A stretch of DNA of 10,704 bases from DATKWF01 sp035529715 (GTDB lineage Bacteria > Chloroflexota > Dehalococcoidia > Dehalococcoidales > RBG-16-60-22), in NCBI GenBank assembly GCA_035529715.1, contig DATKWF010000074.1, positions 1 through 10,704 of the forward strand, read 5' to 3'. The notes below the pieces were generated by a model. It was not told where the DNA came from. It did no database searches and saw only the letters and a list, made by a program, of their open reading frames with translations. Made by a program: the position numbers and the translations under genes. This document shows positions 1 to 7,000 of the stretch, in pieces. Numbering within the stretch: position 1 is the first letter of the stretch; the number at the start of each line of letters is the position of its first letter.

Positions 1-446
1 GCCACCGACTCCAAGAGACGCTGCCTGGCGCCAGTCTTGCGGGGGAGAAAGCCAATGTATAGAAATCTGTCCGTAGGCAGTCCAGAAATGACAAGTGCCG
101 TGATAATGGCAGAAGGTCCGGGAACAGGAACAACCGGGATACCTTGCTGGCTGGCTGCCATAATCAGTTCATAGCCGGGGTCTGACATTCCCGGCATACC
201 GGCCTCAGAGACAAGAGCCATATCTTCTTCCTCAAGGCAGCTTAAAAGATAATCCAGTTTACTCTGCTTATTGTGCTCGTGATAGCTTGTCATCGGGGTT
301 TTAATATCATAGGTAGCAAGAAGTCGTTTTGTCTTGCGCGTATCTTCGGCAGCGATGAGCTTTACCTCGCTCAGGACGCAAAGCGCACGCTGGGAAATAT
401 CACCCAGGTTACCAATGGGGGTAGCCACAACATAAAGAACCGGCAT
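1..446 (-). CDS. rsmI: 16S rRNA (cytidine-1402-2'-O)-methyltransferase RsmI, N-terminal part
   Basis: SAM-dependent methylation of the ribose of C1402 in the 16S rRNA decoding centre. Reading leftward from the ATG at 446-444 gives 148 codons, then the window ends, so roughly the C-terminal half (family length about 275-285) is missing. RsmI/tetrapyrrole-methylase-fold hallmarks are visible: TPIGNLGDI at residues 9-17, AAEDTRKTKRLL at 32-43, YHEHN at 55-59, SEAGMPGMSDPG at 80-91, PVPGPSA at about 107-113 and GFLPRKTGARQR at 132-143. The start is supported by a GAGGAAG Shine-Dalgarno just upstream (about 457-463) and a near-consensus promoter. No internal stop or frameshift is seen in the visible part. 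It is transcribed away from the GuaB3-like gene. Family assignment is firm; the partial state is only due to the window edge. Confidence 0.95.
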   Translation of the reverse strand, partial: MPVLYVVATPIGNLGDISQRALCVLSEVKLIAAEDTRKTKRLLATYDIKTPMTSYHEHNKQSKLDYLLSCLEEEDMALVSEAGMPGMSDPGYELIMAASQQGIPVVPVPGPSAIITALVISGLPTDRFLYIGFLPRKTGARQRLLESV

Positions 447-472
447 CGTCGTTTATCTTCCTCAACTTAATC

Positions 473-501
473 ATTATAGCCTACACTTCATCACCTGTCT
501 A
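473..501 (-). promoter_or_regulatory. Sigma-70-type promoter of rsmI
   Basis: On the minus strand TAGACA (501-496) is followed after 17 bp by a perfect TATAAT (478-473). This predicts a transcript start near 466 and a leader of about 20 nt that contains the Shine-Dalgarno sequence. Confidence 0.75.
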
Positions 502-521
502 GCTTTGAAGTTGTTTAACAG

Positions 522-718
522 CCTATCCCCCTTTATCCCCCTTCCCTTATCAAGGGAAGGGGGAGTGTAGGTAAGAGAGGGGCTTTGCCCCTCTCTAAAA
601 TCTCTCTCTTCTTGTTTTCACAAAGAAAGTAATGATGGAGAGTCAAAGAGAGGCGAAGCCTCTCTTACATACTGTTCCCCCTCTCCTTGCCAAGGAGAGG
701 GGGATTAAGGGGGTGAGG
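522..718. repeat. MITE-like palindromic element with four hairpins
   Basis: The 197-bp segment is bounded by imperfect 27-bp terminal inverted repeats (522-548 against 692-718, 5 mismatches). Inside are four perfect hairpins: arms 537-548/552-563 (12 bp), 574-583/587-596 (10 bp), 646-654/658-666 (9 bp) and 676-689/691-704 (14 bp, 1-nt spacer). The left half is roughly the reverse complement of the right half. There is no coding potential and I see no clear target duplication. It sits between two divergent promoters, so it is not placed as a gene terminator. Structure and CCCCCTTNATCCCCCT-like ends resemble non-autonomous palindromic repeats (MITE/REP class); that it is mobile or multicopy is inferred. 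It occupies most of the 447-828 gene-free stretch; the rest holds the two promoters. Confidence 0.75.
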
Positions 719-781
719 TTGCTCCCTCCCAAATAAAAACCTGAATGGAGTGAAGTCAACAAGCGATCGAACTAAAATTTC

Positions 782-811
782 TTGACTTTATCCCCTGGAT
801 TCTGCTATATT
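782..811 (+). promoter_or_regulatory. Extended -10 promoter of the GuaB3-like gene
   Basis: TTGACT (782-787), an 18-bp spacer and TATATT (806-811), with an extended -10 TGC directly in front (803-805). Predicted start near 818, which leaves a very short leader of about 11-20 nt before the candidate start codons at 829 and 838. Confidence 0.75.
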
Positions 812-828
812 TCTTACTCAAAAGAGCG

Positions 829-1983
829 GTGAATGGAATGACTAATCATCAGTTTAAACAATTGCGGCGTGCTTACGGGTTTGACGAAGTGGCCATAGTG
901 CCCGGAGATGTAACCATTAATCCAGACCAGACAAATCTTGATTTCAAGATAGAGAATTTTGTCTTTTCTATTCCAATTATAGCTTCAGCAATGGATGCGG
1001 TGACCGATGTTAATTTCTCTATCATGATGAGCAAGATGGGGGGACTTGCTGTTCTATATCTGGAGGGAGTACAGGCACGGTACGATAATCCCGCTGAAGC
1101 ATTGTCGGCAATTGCTCAGGCAACGGATGCTGAAGTTACTGCCCTGTTGCAGAAAATTTACTCCCAGCCGATTAAAGAGAATCTCATCGGGGAGCGAGTA
1201 CAAGCGATTAAAAAAGGGGGAGGTGTTTGTGCGGTGGCAGCGACGCCAGCCAATACCAAGCTCTTCGCTCCCGTAGCTACTGAGGCTGGGGCTGATATTT
1301 TTGTGGTGCAGTCCACGGTTACCACCGCCCGGCATATATCCAAGAGCTACCGGGGGCTTATTTTCTCCGAGCTCTGTAAGTCAATGTCCGTGCCGGTGGT
1401 GGTGGGCAACTGCGTGAGCTATGGTGCCTGTCTGGAACTGATGAAAGCGGGAATCTCCGGTGTTTTGGTGGGGGTGGGGCCGGGTGCAGCCTGCACCACC
1501 AGGGAGGTTCTTGGTGTGGGTGTTCCCCAGATAACGGCTACCATTGACTGTGCGGCGGCTAGAGACGAATACCTCCGCGAGTCGGGCAGATACGTGCCGA
1601 TTATTACTGACGGTGGTTTTCGTAAAGGTGGAGACATCTGCAAAACACTTGCTGCCGGGGCTGATGCCGTGATGCTGGGCTCCATTTTGGCTCAGGCCAA
1701 AGAGGCACCGGGGCTGGGTTATCACTGGGGTATGGCCAACCCACACCCGGCACTACCCAGAGGCACCCGGATAAAGGTTGGCAGCGCTGGTACACTGGAG
1801 CAGATTCTTTTTGGGCCTACTTCGGTTACTGATGGCAGTCAGAACCTTGTCGGGGCTATCCGCACGGCGATGGGTGTCTGTGGGGCGTCTACCGTTCGGG
1901 AAATGCACCAGGCAGAGATGGTGATTGCGCCGACGATTACGACTGAGGGTAAGTCGTGGCAAATGGCGCGGTCTTCACGCTGA
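829..1983 (+). CDS. GuaB3-type IMP dehydrogenase family protein
   Basis: A 384-residue TIM-barrel enzyme of the IMP dehydrogenase/GMP reductase superfamily acting in purine nucleotide metabolism. The catalytic loop GVGPGAACTTREVLGVGVPQ (residues 215-234) holds the nucleophile Cys222 and the following Thr pair. The phosphate-binding DGG (261-263) and MLGS (282-285) are present. The C-terminal part GTRIKVGSAGTLEQILFGP (312-330) followed by DGSQNLVGA is typical of the GuaB3 branch rather than of GuaB. There is no CBS pair, and the length matches GuaB3 (about 370-390) rather than canonical GuaB (about 490). Cyanobacterial GuaB3 is reported to act as an IMP dehydrogenase, while the actinobacterial role is unsettled, so the substrate here is inferred. 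Start: GTG at 829 or ATG at 838; the promoter leaves room for both and AAGAG at 822-826 is the only weak ribosome site. It is a single-gene transcript by position. Confidence 0.9.
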   Translation: MNGMTNHQFKQLRRAYGFDEVAIVPGDVTINPDQTNLDFKIENFVFSIPIIASAMDAVTDVNFSIMMSKMGGLAVLYLEGVQARYDNPAEALSAIAQATDAEVTALLQKIYSQPIKENLIGERVQAIKKGGGVCAVAATPANTKLFAPVATEAGADIFVVQSTVTTARHISKSYRGLIFSELCKSMSVPVVVGNCVSYGACLELMKAGISGVLVGVGPGAACTTREVLGVGVPQITATIDCAAARDEYLRESGRYVPIITDGGFRKGGDICKTLAAGADAVMLGSILAQAKEAPGLGYHWGMANPHPALPRGTRIKVGSAGTLEQILFGPTSVTDGSQNLVGAIRTAMGVCGASTVREMHQAEMVIAPTITTEGKSWQMARSSR

Positions 1984-2023
1984 TGTTGATATAAGTAACC
2001 CCGGGTTCATCTGGTCTGTAAAG

Positions 2024-2776
2024 TTACTCTTCTTCCTCTTCTTCCTCTTCTTCAATTACCGTGCTCGTTTCCTCAGTGATATGAGGTAGCAGAGCCTCTA
2101 CCTTCCCCGGCTTGCGTGCCGGGAAGGTCAGTTTATCAATTTGCTGGCGTAGCTCTACAAGTCTTGCCGCAGGCTCCCTTGCTCCTATCTCTACCACCAC
2201 ACCGTCTATCCCCGATTTCCAGAGAAGTTGAAGTTCATTAGCGCTCACCTTTGTTGGTATGGTGGCCAATAAGGGTTTGTTCAGTAAATTGGCAAAGCGC
2301 TGATAGAGCATGAGGCGGTGCCAGGTAAGGGAAGGTTTTTCTCCCGGTTCACCAATAATAAATACCGCATCTATGGGCAGTTCATTGCCCGTCTTCAGCA
2401 GTCCTTCATTTAGTGATGCTTCTACCTGCAGAATTTTACCTATTTTATCAGCACCCTGAGTTATGGCTAGTGTGGCATTAGCCGGGAAGACCACAAAATC
2501 GCAGCCAGCCTTCACCATTGGTTCAATTCCTCTCCTGCTGATATTCTCCAACCACAAGCCCCAGGGAATGCTGGAAAAGGCTTGGGCAATTTTCTGCTGG
2601 GTTCCACTGAATTTGGTAATTAGCACTGCATCGGCACCGGTAACACTGCTTGGCTGAGTCAGGCTGGCAATGAGTAGTGGTTTCAGCCTCGCTGGGGATG
2701 GCTGGACTGCCCTGAATCCCATTGGCTGAGGTACGGCTTTGGTTGCCTGATTTAGCTTGTCTATCAGCTTGCTCAT
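2024..2776 (-). CDS. Unrecognised 250-residue alpha/beta protein with poly-Glu tail
   Basis: I do not recognise the family. The sequence alternates short hydrophobic strands (KPLLIASL, ADAVLITK, CDFVVFPAN, IDAVFIIGEP, KPLLATIP, IDGVVVEIG) with amphipathic helices, the rhythm of a TIM barrel or other alpha/beta fold. No signal peptide or membrane segment is seen, so it is probably cytosolic. No catalytic motif can be named. The C-terminus is nine consecutive Glu residues encoded by three perfect copies of a 9-bp unit. The chosen start is ATG 2776-2774, preceded by GGTGA four bases upstream; an in-frame TTG at 2794 would add six residues but has no ribosome site. It converges on the GuaB3-like gene with only 40 bp between the stops. 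Its promoter region carries inverted repeats, so it is probably regulated. A barrel enzyme is a guess from strand pattern only. Confidence 0.7.
   Translation of the reverse strand: MSKLIDKLNQATKAVPQPMGFRAVQPSPARLKPLLIASLTQPSSVTGADAVLITKFSGTQQKIAQAFSSIPWGLWLENISRRGIEPMVKAGCDFVVFPANATLAITQGADKIGKILQVEASLNEGLLKTGNELPIDAVFIIGEPGEKPSLTWHRLMLYQRFANLLNKPLLATIPTKVSANELQLLWKSGIDGVVVEIGAREPAARLVELRQQIDKLTFPARKPGKVEALLPHITEETSTVIEEEEEEEEE
2027..2053. repeat. Three perfect 9-bp tandem repeats (poly-Glu codons)
   Basis: CTCTTCTTC is repeated three times without mismatch. Read on the minus strand it encodes the nine Glu residues that end the 250-residue protein, directly before its stop. The unit is a multiple of three, so slippage would change tail length without shifting the frame. 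Confidence 0.9.
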
Positions 2777-2788
2777 TCGTTCACCGTG

Positions 2789-2827
2789 AATCAAAGACTA
2801 GATATCTGGTCTTAATTGTCTTTGATT
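2789..2827. promoter_or_regulatory. Nested inverted repeats, candidate operator
   Basis: A perfect 10-bp inverted repeat, AATCAAAGAC (2789-2798) and GTCTTTGATT (2818-2827), encloses a near-palindrome AAGACTAGATATCTGGTCTT (2794-2813, 18 of 20 positions symmetric). The two share the AAGAC arm, so they are alternatives. The outer repeat spans the predicted transcript start (about 2822) just downstream of the -10, where a repressor would block initiation. The inner one lies fully in the leader and could fold in RNA. Function is inferred. Confidence 0.5.
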
Positions 2828-2828
2828 T

Positions 2829-2857
2829 AGTATAGCACAAAGTTAAATTGCTGATAA
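2829..2857 (-). promoter_or_regulatory. Extended -10 promoter of the 250-residue protein gene
   Basis: On the minus strand TTATCA (2857-2852), 17 bp, then TATACT (2834-2829) with an extended -10 TGC immediately before it. Predicted start near 2822, giving a leader of about 46 nt. Confidence 0.65.
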
Positions 2858-2978
2858 AAACTCCATGGCTAAGGGCGAGGGATTTTAACAGAATTTAAAT
2901 GCTGACTTTATGGGCAATTAATACTGGTAGCTTAGCATGAGAGTAGCTGAAACAAACGAGGAGGAAAGGAAAATAAAA

Positions 2979-3188
2979 ATGTGGGGGCTACTGGTGCTGT
3001 TAGTCTGCTTTCTGACCATATATGCACCGATAGAGCTGAGCCGGGTGATATTTAGATGGGGTTTGACCTCTGAATTCATATTTGAACTCATCTTCATATG
3101 GCTGTTTTATGGCTTGGCTATCCTGATCGTTCCGTTGATAGTCCAGAGGAGTACCAGGCGGAAGCGCGTTAATAAAGGGAGGGAATAA
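2979..3188 (+). CDS. Small two-helix membrane protein, unknown function
   Basis: The 69-residue product begins with a hydrophobic segment at residues 1-20 (MWGLLVLLVCFLTIYAPIEL) and has a second at about 33-53 (FELIFIWLFYGLAILIVPLIV). It ends in a strongly basic tail (RSTRRKRVNKGRE) that would face the cytoplasm, so a helical-hairpin inner-membrane protein is predicted. I recognise no family. The start is the ATG at 2979, served by AAAGGA eight bases upstream; an in-frame ATG at 2937 would add a charged 14-residue extension but has no good ribosome site. The stop is two bases before the next start, so it heads a tight operon with the following two genes. No convincing promoter is visible upstream. 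Possible roles such as an anchor or small toxin-like peptide cannot be distinguished. Confidence 0.7.
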   Translation: MWGLLVLLVCFLTIYAPIELSRVIFRWGLTSEFIFELIFIWLFYGLAILIVPLIVQRSTRRKRVNKGRE

Positions 3189-3190
3189 GC

Positions 3191-3388
3191 GTGATAAGAA
3201 CTGTTATTATACTTCAAAATGGTATGGTCATGGTGTTTGATGGCGAGGGTGAGCAGATGCCTGAGTATCAGGGACAATATGAGAGGATGAGGGAAGATAT
3301 TCTGAGCGATGCTCCACCAGAGGCGGTGTTTGCCTGCTGGTTCAATGGTAACGCTGAACCGGATATGATATTAAGAGAGGGATGGTAG
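3191..3388 (+). CDS. Conserved-looking 65-residue protein, unknown function
   Basis: The product starts with a beta-hairpin-like stretch (RTVIILQNGMVMVFDGEGEQMP), then a helix rich in charged residues, and ends in a Trp-containing tail (CWFNGNAEPDMILREGW). There is no signal peptide, membrane segment or metal motif. I do not recognise the family. The GTG start at 3191 is preceded by GGGAGGG with about 7 bases spacing, which supports it over later codons. It begins two bases after the stop of the membrane protein gene, and its own stop overlaps the start of the helix-turn-helix gene by seven bases, so the three are almost certainly co-transcribed and translationally coupled. Its position between a membrane protein and a DNA-binding protein suggests a regulatory or accessory role, which is inference. 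Confidence 0.65.
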   Translation: MIRTVIILQNGMVMVFDGEGEQMPEYQGQYERMREDILSDAPPEAVFACWFNGNAEPDMILREGW

Positions 3389-3609
3389 CCGTAAAAATGG
3401 TGCATTATGAGCAGATGAGCAATATGCTGACTACAGGTCAGGTGGCTTGCCTTCTTAAGGTACATCCCGGTACCGTGAGATGGTGGAATGACCACGAAAT
3501 AATCAAGGCGTACCGCATCGGCCCAAGAGGGGAGAGGAGATTTCGGCGGGCTGATATTGCCGTTTTCTTCCTGGAGAGAGCTGTTCAAAAATACCTGAAG
3601 GGGAGATAG
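3382..3609 (+). CDS. Helix-turn-helix DNA-binding protein, excisionase/MerR-like
   Basis: A 75-residue protein that is essentially one winged helix-turn-helix domain. LTTGQVACLLKVHPGTVRWW (16-35) is the helix-turn-helix, followed by AYRIGPRGERRFRRADI (43-59), the wing and DNA-backbone contact pattern of the excisionase/BldC/MerR-type HTH_17 families. There is no effector domain, so it could be a small transcription regulator or a recombination directionality factor. No integrase is in the window, which favours a regulator. The ATG at 3382 overlaps the preceding stop, which implies translational coupling; the GAGAGG just upstream is unusually close, and ATGs at 3397 or 3415 are alternatives. 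It is the last gene of the three-gene operon, and 18 bases beyond it lies the end of a convergent small gene. Confidence 0.85.
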   Translation: MVAVKMVHYEQMSNMLTTGQVACLLKVHPGTVRWWNDHEIIKAYRIGPRGERRFRRADIAVFFLERAVQKYLKGR

Positions 3610-3627
3610 TAAGGACAGCGCCTTTAT

Positions 3628-3786
3628 TTAGCATTCATCCGACTCTGTTTCTTTTTCGGTCTTGCTCTCTTTTTGCGCTTCTAACTTAGCCAGGCACTCC
3701 TGGCATATGCCGTGAGTGACTTTTTCTTTACCTGCACCCTCTTTTTCGCCCAAGTCTTTCCCGCACCACGCACACACAATCCTCAT
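3628..3786 (-). CDS. 52-residue CxxC...CxxC protein, probable zinc binding
   Basis: A short reading frame with a clear metal-site pattern: CAWC (Cys5, Cys8) and HGICQEC (His25, Cys28, Cys31), followed by a charged helical tail rich in Lys and Glu and ending in a final Cys. Two CxxC knuckles 20 residues apart match the layout of small zinc ribbon proteins, and the motif resembles a widespread family of tiny bacterial proteins of unknown role. The ATG is at 3786-3784; AAAGGG about ten bases upstream is a weak ribosome site. A TATAAA (3823-3818) on this strand could be a -10, but its -35 is poor. It converges on the helix-turn-helix gene. Metal binding is inferred from spacing; function is unknown. 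Confidence 0.65.
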   Translation of the reverse strand: MRIVCAWCGKDLGEKEGAGKEKVTHGICQECLAKLEAQKESKTEKETESDEC

Positions 3787-3917
3787 TTCTTTTTACCCTT
3801 TTTATTTAACTTTTTGCTTTATACATTTCCATTTTTGGGGAGTTGGTGTAAATTTGCCGTAAAAATGATGTTAAAATTTTATTAAAATCGGAAGCACACG
3901 AAGGGGCGAACTGGTTA

Positions 3918-3954
3918 GATGTCGTTAATGTCTATTGACAAATTTTTGGACATC
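3918..3954. promoter_or_regulatory. Nested TGTC/GACA inverted repeats over the kinase promoter -35
   Basis: GATGTC (3918-3923) is mirrored by GACATC (3949-3954), and inside them TGTC (3929-3932) is mirrored by GACA (3937-3940). The inner right arm is part of the TTGACA -35 box. This is a plausible operator, but the arms are short and binding is inferred. Confidence 0.4.
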
Positions 3955-3964
3955 ATAATACAAT
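3935..3964 (+). promoter_or_regulatory. Promoter of the histidine kinase operon
   Basis: Perfect TTGACA (3935-3940), an 18-bp spacer and TACAAT (3959-3964) predict a start near 3971 and a leader of about 120 nt. A second overlapping set is possible around TATATA (3972-3977). Apart from this promoter and the repeats over it, the 3787-4090 stretch is A/T-rich at its left end and shows no gene or RNA I can support. Confidence 0.7.
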
Positions 3965-4080
3965 TGGCATATATATAACATCTGGAAAGTGGTCTGAGCG
4001 TAAAGTAGATGAGACGGGAAATTTATCTGAGAATTCAGGGTGCTTTGAGGCATGGACAGGAGTTCATGGGCGGCACGCAG

Positions 4081-4085
4081 GGAGG
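4081..4085 (+). promoter_or_regulatory. Strong Shine-Dalgarno deciding the kinase start
   Basis: GGAGG followed by a five-base spacer and ATG at 4091. The earlier in-frame ATG at 4052 has no comparable site, so translation most likely begins at 4091. Confidence 0.85.
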
Positions 4086-4090
4086 TAATA

Positions 4091-7000
4091 ATGACTAAGA
4101 CAGTAGAAGTGACCGATAATTCACCTTTATTGGCTCTCAGTGAGTGCAAGAGAACAGAGGAAAGACTGCGGGGGAGTGAGAACCGCTACCGTCTGGTTGC
4201 TGAGAATGCGGCAGATGCCATTTGGACAGTGGGCATAAACATGCAGCCTACCTACTTCAGTCCTTCTATTGCCCGACTACTGGGCTACAGCGTTGAGGAA
4301 GCTATGGTCAGGACAATGGAAGAAGTCTTTACCCCTGATTCCTTTGAGCTTGCCATGAAGGTCCTTGCCGAAGAAATGGCCATAGAAAAGACAGAACAGA
4401 AGGACCCGTCCAGGTCACGAACCCTGGAGTTTGAGTTGAAACGTAAGGACGGTTCTATAGTCCCGGTTGAGATTAAACATAGTTTCCTGCGTGGGCCTGA
4501 TGGGCAACCCGTTGAGATTTTGGCGATTGCCCGTGACATCACCGAGCGCAAGCGGGTGGAGGAGGCACTGATAGAGAGTGAACAGAAGACACGGACTTTT
4601 ATGGATAGTGTCACTGATCTCTTTGTTATCGCAGGCAGGAATGAAAACATTCTTTACGTGAACGAAGCGATGGTGAGGACGCTAGGATATTCTAAAGAAG
4701 CATTGCTTGGAATGAATATTTCTGAACTCCTGAGTGAAGAGTCCAAGGCTAATTTCATACCTAAAGTAAAGGAATTAGTTGCAACAGGGAAAATTACCAC
4801 GGAGAACATGTGGTTAACCAAGGATGGTAAGAAAATTGTTGGTGAGCTAGTCGTTAATGCAATATACGATAGTGAAGGTAACTACTCTGGGAGTAGGGGA
4901 GTTTTTCGTGACATCACCGAGCGCAAGGCGGCCGAGGATAAGCTGCGGGAATCCGAGGAGAAGTATAGAAAGCTGTTTGAACTGTCACCGATTGGCATAA
5001 CCACTCTGGACATGAAGGGTGTGATTACGGCGAGCAACCCGGCGGCTTACAAGGTAGGAGGCTATTCTGAAAACGAATTTGTGGGCAAGCACTTCTCCAG
5101 AATAGCACCCGTCAGGCTCAGGGATATCCCCAGGTATATGAAGGCTTTCGGTTCCATAGTAAGGGGGAAAGTCCCCAAGCCTTTTGATATGGCCTATCAG
5201 TGTAAGGACGGGACAACCGGCTGGACAGAGCTTTCTATAGCTTTGCTGGAGGCAGGCGGTAAGAAACTGGGCGTTCAGGTAATCCAGCGGGATGTCACCG
5301 AGCAAAGGTGGGCGGAGGAGGCGTTAAGGGAGTCGGAGGAAAGGTATCGCCATCTCTTTGACAACTTAGGTGATGCTGCATTTCTTGCTGATGCCGAAAC
5401 AGGACTACTTATCGAAACCAACCAGCAAGGGGAATTAATGCTGGGAAGAAGCCGTGATGAAATCGTGGGTATGCACCAGTCGGAACTCCACCCACCGGGT
5501 CAAGCTGACAAATATAGGCAGAAATTTGATGCACATATTCAGCAAGGGCACGTTGCAGACTATGATGGTGAGGTCATTCGGAAGGATGGGACAATCGTCT
5601 CGGTGAGAATCAGCGCTTCGACCTTGACTATACGCGGTCATCAACTTATCTTGGGTCTCTTCCGTGACATAACCGAACCTAAGCGGGTGGAGGAGGCACT
5701 GCGGGCAGAAGAGCGGAACTTTCGTAATTCTCTGGGCGATTCCCCTTTAGGCATCCGTATTATTAATGCAGATGGAAACACCATTTATACTAATCAGGCT
5801 CTTCTGGACATTTATGGCTACAGCAGTATTGAAGAACTGAAAGCTGTCCCTGCCAGCGAACGCTATACTCCCGAAAGTTATGCCGAACAGCAGGAAAGGG
5901 TAAGAAAGAGGGAAGCTGGGGAGCCTGTTCCCGACCAATTTGAGCTGAACATTGTCCGCAAGGACGGCGAGATTCGGAACCTGGAGGTGTTTCACCGGGA
6001 GATACTTTGGGGTGGCGAGAGGCAATTTCAGTTAATATACTATGACATCACCGAACAAAAGCGAGCGCGGCAGCAGGTAGAACAGGCAGCACAGGAGTGG
6101 CGGTCAACTTTTGACGCCATTTCTGATTGGATTTCCATTTGTGATAAAGACTTCAAGATTATCAGGGTGAACAAGGCTTTTGCTGATGCTTTCGGGATGA
6201 AGCCCGCGCAGCTTATCGGTAAGCCCTGTTATGAAATATTCCATGGAACGAATGAACCCATATCCGACTGTCCCCTTAGAAAAGCGATTGAGACCAAAAG
6301 GTCAACTATGACGGAATTCTTTGAACCCCATCTCGGGATTCATCTTGAAGTATCGGCATCACCCATATTCAATGAGAAAGGTGAGGTGATAGCTTGCGTT
6401 CACGTTGTCAGGGACATAACCGAGCGCAAGCGGATGGAGGAGGAAGTCCTGGCGAAAAGCAGGCAGCTGGAGATGGCAAGTCGGGCAAAGTCCGAATTTC
6501 TGGCGCATATGTCCCATGAGTTGCGCACTCCTCTCAATGTCATTATTGGTTTCACCGAATTGATGCTGGATGGGGTGACGGGGAGGCTCAAGAAAGAGCA
6601 GAGGCAGTGTCTTAATGATGTTTTGAACAGCGGCCGGCACCTGCTGGGCTTGATTAGTGATGTTCTTGACCTGTCCAAGATAGAGTCGGGCAAGATGGAA
6701 CTCCGCATGAAAAATATTGACCTGCCAGATATCATTGAATCGTTGCGAAGCCAGATAATGCCGGTAATCAGACCGCGAAAGCAGAAGCTTGAGCTTGATG
6801 TGGAAGGGGGGCTGCCACTGGTTTACGCTGATAAATCCAAGGTGAGGCAGGTGCTGCTAAATTTGCTGAGTAATGCCACTAAATTCACTCCTGATGGTGG
6901 TAAACTGAAGATTGAGGCGGTCAGTGAGGATGGCTGGTGCCGGGTCAGTGTAATTGATAGTGGCACTGGTATTAAGGAGGATGACCAGAAGAAGATATTT

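Noticed and set aside
273..470. 65-codon open frame on the + strand
   Set aside because: It is the antisense shadow of rsmI, whose family motifs on the minus strand are unambiguous.
1994..2028. AGTAAC/GTTACT inverted repeat as a shared terminator between convergent genes
   Set aside because: Arms are only 6 bp with a 23-bp gap and there is no T-run on either strand.
2789..2827. FNR/CRP box for the inverted repeat
   Set aside because: The half-sites are ATCAA then TTGAT, the reverse order of an FNR box, and the spacing is too wide.
3382..3609. Integrated mobile element implied by the excisionase-like protein
   Set aside because: No integrase, transposase, attachment-site repeat or tRNA end is seen nearby, so the domain alone does not support an element.
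4052..4090. Earlier ATG giving 13 extra residues on the histidine kinase
   Set aside because: No ribosome site precedes 4052, while GGAGG lies five bases before the ATG at 4091.
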